This document shows positions 5,670-6,321 of a stretch of DNA of 6,321 nt, piece after piece. Position numbers and translations under genes: made by a program. The DNA is from DATGMP01 sp035293565. Lineage in GTDB: Bacteria; Pseudomonadota; Alphaproteobacteria; BOG-932; Roseiterribacteraceae. Within the stretch, counting starts at the first letter, position 1. Each line of letters opens with the position of its first letter. Location: contig DATGMP010000012.1 of the NCBI GenBank assembly GCA_035293565.1, positions 1 to 6,321 on the forward strand. The letters run 5' to 3'. The notes under the pieces are model-generated. The model worked only from the letters and a program-made list of their open reading frames with translations. It searched no databases and was not told where the DNA came from.

Positions 5670-5696
5670 CGCCTATGAGGCTAACCGAATGAGCGG

Positions 5697-6321
5697 CTAG
5701 TTCACGACCCCAACGCCGGTACCGACCCGCAAAAACCGTGTTGGCCCGTTGCGGGAGTCCGAGGTGTCGGTCACATAGAGCAGGAACCGCTTTGCGCGCG
5801 TGACGCCGACATAGAACAGGCGCTTTGCCTCCTCGATATCTTCTGCGCTTCGCGCCTGATAAAATGGAATCTTGCCCTCATGCAAGTCGATCATGGCAAC
5901 GGCCATGTACTCCCGCCCCTTTGCATTGTGCAACGTCGCCAGTTTGAGTGCCGCATCTGGGCTTGCGTAGATTCCAAGGTCGTCGATCGTCAGATTCGCC
6001 AGATCGACCTTGTTGTTGCGCATGTCGGTCTTCATTTCCTCGACCGACATCGCAAACACGTCTTTGTCGTCGGAGGTCAGATACTCCTTTTCGATAAGCA
6101 CCTGAGAGAATGCCGCCGCTGCCGCCTCAAGCCAAGCAATGCCGCCCATATGAATCTGGTGAAGCCGCCTCGCGTGATCCAGAAGCCTGAAAACAATCAC
6201 GCGGCCACGGTACGAAAAGATATCGAAGTGCGGACGGCCGGTTACATCCAGAAGCGTGTTGAACAGCGTGCGTTCGATCCCGGCAATTGCGTCGGGCCTG
6301 GGTTCCATCAGATAGCCGCAG
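5697..6321 (-). CDS. UvrD-like superfamily 1 helicase, C-terminal fragment
   Basis: This is the end of an ATP-dependent DNA helicase/translocase. The frame is open through the right edge (CGYL precedes the first visible ATG at 6308), so that ATG is internal and the Walker A/B motifs are outside the window. Numbering from 6308, helicase motif V is in LATLHNAKGREY with IDLHEGKIP (about 123-148), and motif VI is EEAKRLFYVGVTRAKRFL (159-176) with the ATP-sensing arginine in TRAKR. The tail DSRNGPTRFL is also usual in this group. UvrD-like helicases serve DNA repair, and one is the GajB subunit of Gabija defence; the CBASS neighbour makes a defence role possible, but nothing visible decides it. 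The gene is convergent with capP, 76 bases away, and therefore not part of either CBASS transcript. Confidence 0.85.
   Translation of the reverse strand, partial: CGYLMEPRPDAIAGIERTLFNTLLDVTGRPHFDIFSYRGRVIVFRLLDHARRLHQIHMGGIAWLEAAAAAFSQVLIEKEYLTSDDKDVFAMSVEEMKTDMRNNKVDLANLTIDDLGIYASPDAALKLATLHNAKGREYMAVAMIDLHEGKIPFYQARSAEDIEEAKRLFYVGVTRAKRFLLYVTDTSDSRNGPTRFLRVGTGVGVVN

Noticed and set aside
1..6321. Integrase, transposase, tRNA, attachment site or CRISPR array
   Set aside because: No protein motif, tRNA-like fold or regularly spaced repeat of these kinds was found.

Overview
The window holds most of a type III CBASS anti-phage locus (cGAS-like nucleotidyltransferase, HORMA regulator and TRIP13-like ATPase) with its own divergent CapH/CapP-type control genes, followed by the end of an unrelated superfamily 1 helicase gene. 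High GC, strong G/C preference at third codon positions and clear Shine-Dalgarno sites suggest a Gram-negative bacterium, probably an alphaproteobacterium. That placement is an inference from composition only.

Layout. Minus strand, in order of transcription from the divergent promoter region at about 4260-4397: a small DUF2188 gene (4259-4020); a hairpin plus T-tract resembling an intrinsic terminator (4011-3984); cap6/TRIP13 AAA+ ATPase (3952-3029); a small protein in the position of the first HORMA gene of two-HORMA CBASS operons (3032-2556); an evident bacterial HORMA protein (2559-2059); a CD-NTase (2059-1161); and a nuclease-SAVED (Cap4-like) effector running off the left edge (1124-1). 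Junctions are tight: two ATGA overlaps, one TGATG overlap and a 35-base gap before the effector. Plus strand: capH-like XRE regulator (4398-4721), overlapping by ATGA with capP-like ImmA/IrrE metallopeptidase (4718-5620). A UvrD-like helicase fragment on the minus strand (6321-5697) converges on capP.

How it should work, by analogy with characterised type III CBASS: the HORMA protein in its closed, peptide-bound state switches on the CD-NTase, TRIP13 remodels HORMA to keep the system off, and the cyclic oligonucleotide product binds the SAVED domain and activates the nuclease. CapH should repress the locus until CapP, activated by DNA damage products, cleaves it. The intergenic region supports this: two divergent sigma70-like promoters share nearly the same -35 bases, and an 18-base direct repeat (15/18 identical) sits at the start-site region of one and over the -10 of the other.

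The most striking oddity is that both output genes are out of frame. The CD-NTase lacks one base near 1469, between its catalytic half and its C-terminal helical half. The effector changes frame near 160-180, just before its SAVED domain. The regulatory genes all read cleanly. This is either decay or inactivation of the signalling arm, or sequence error; it cannot be settled from the window.
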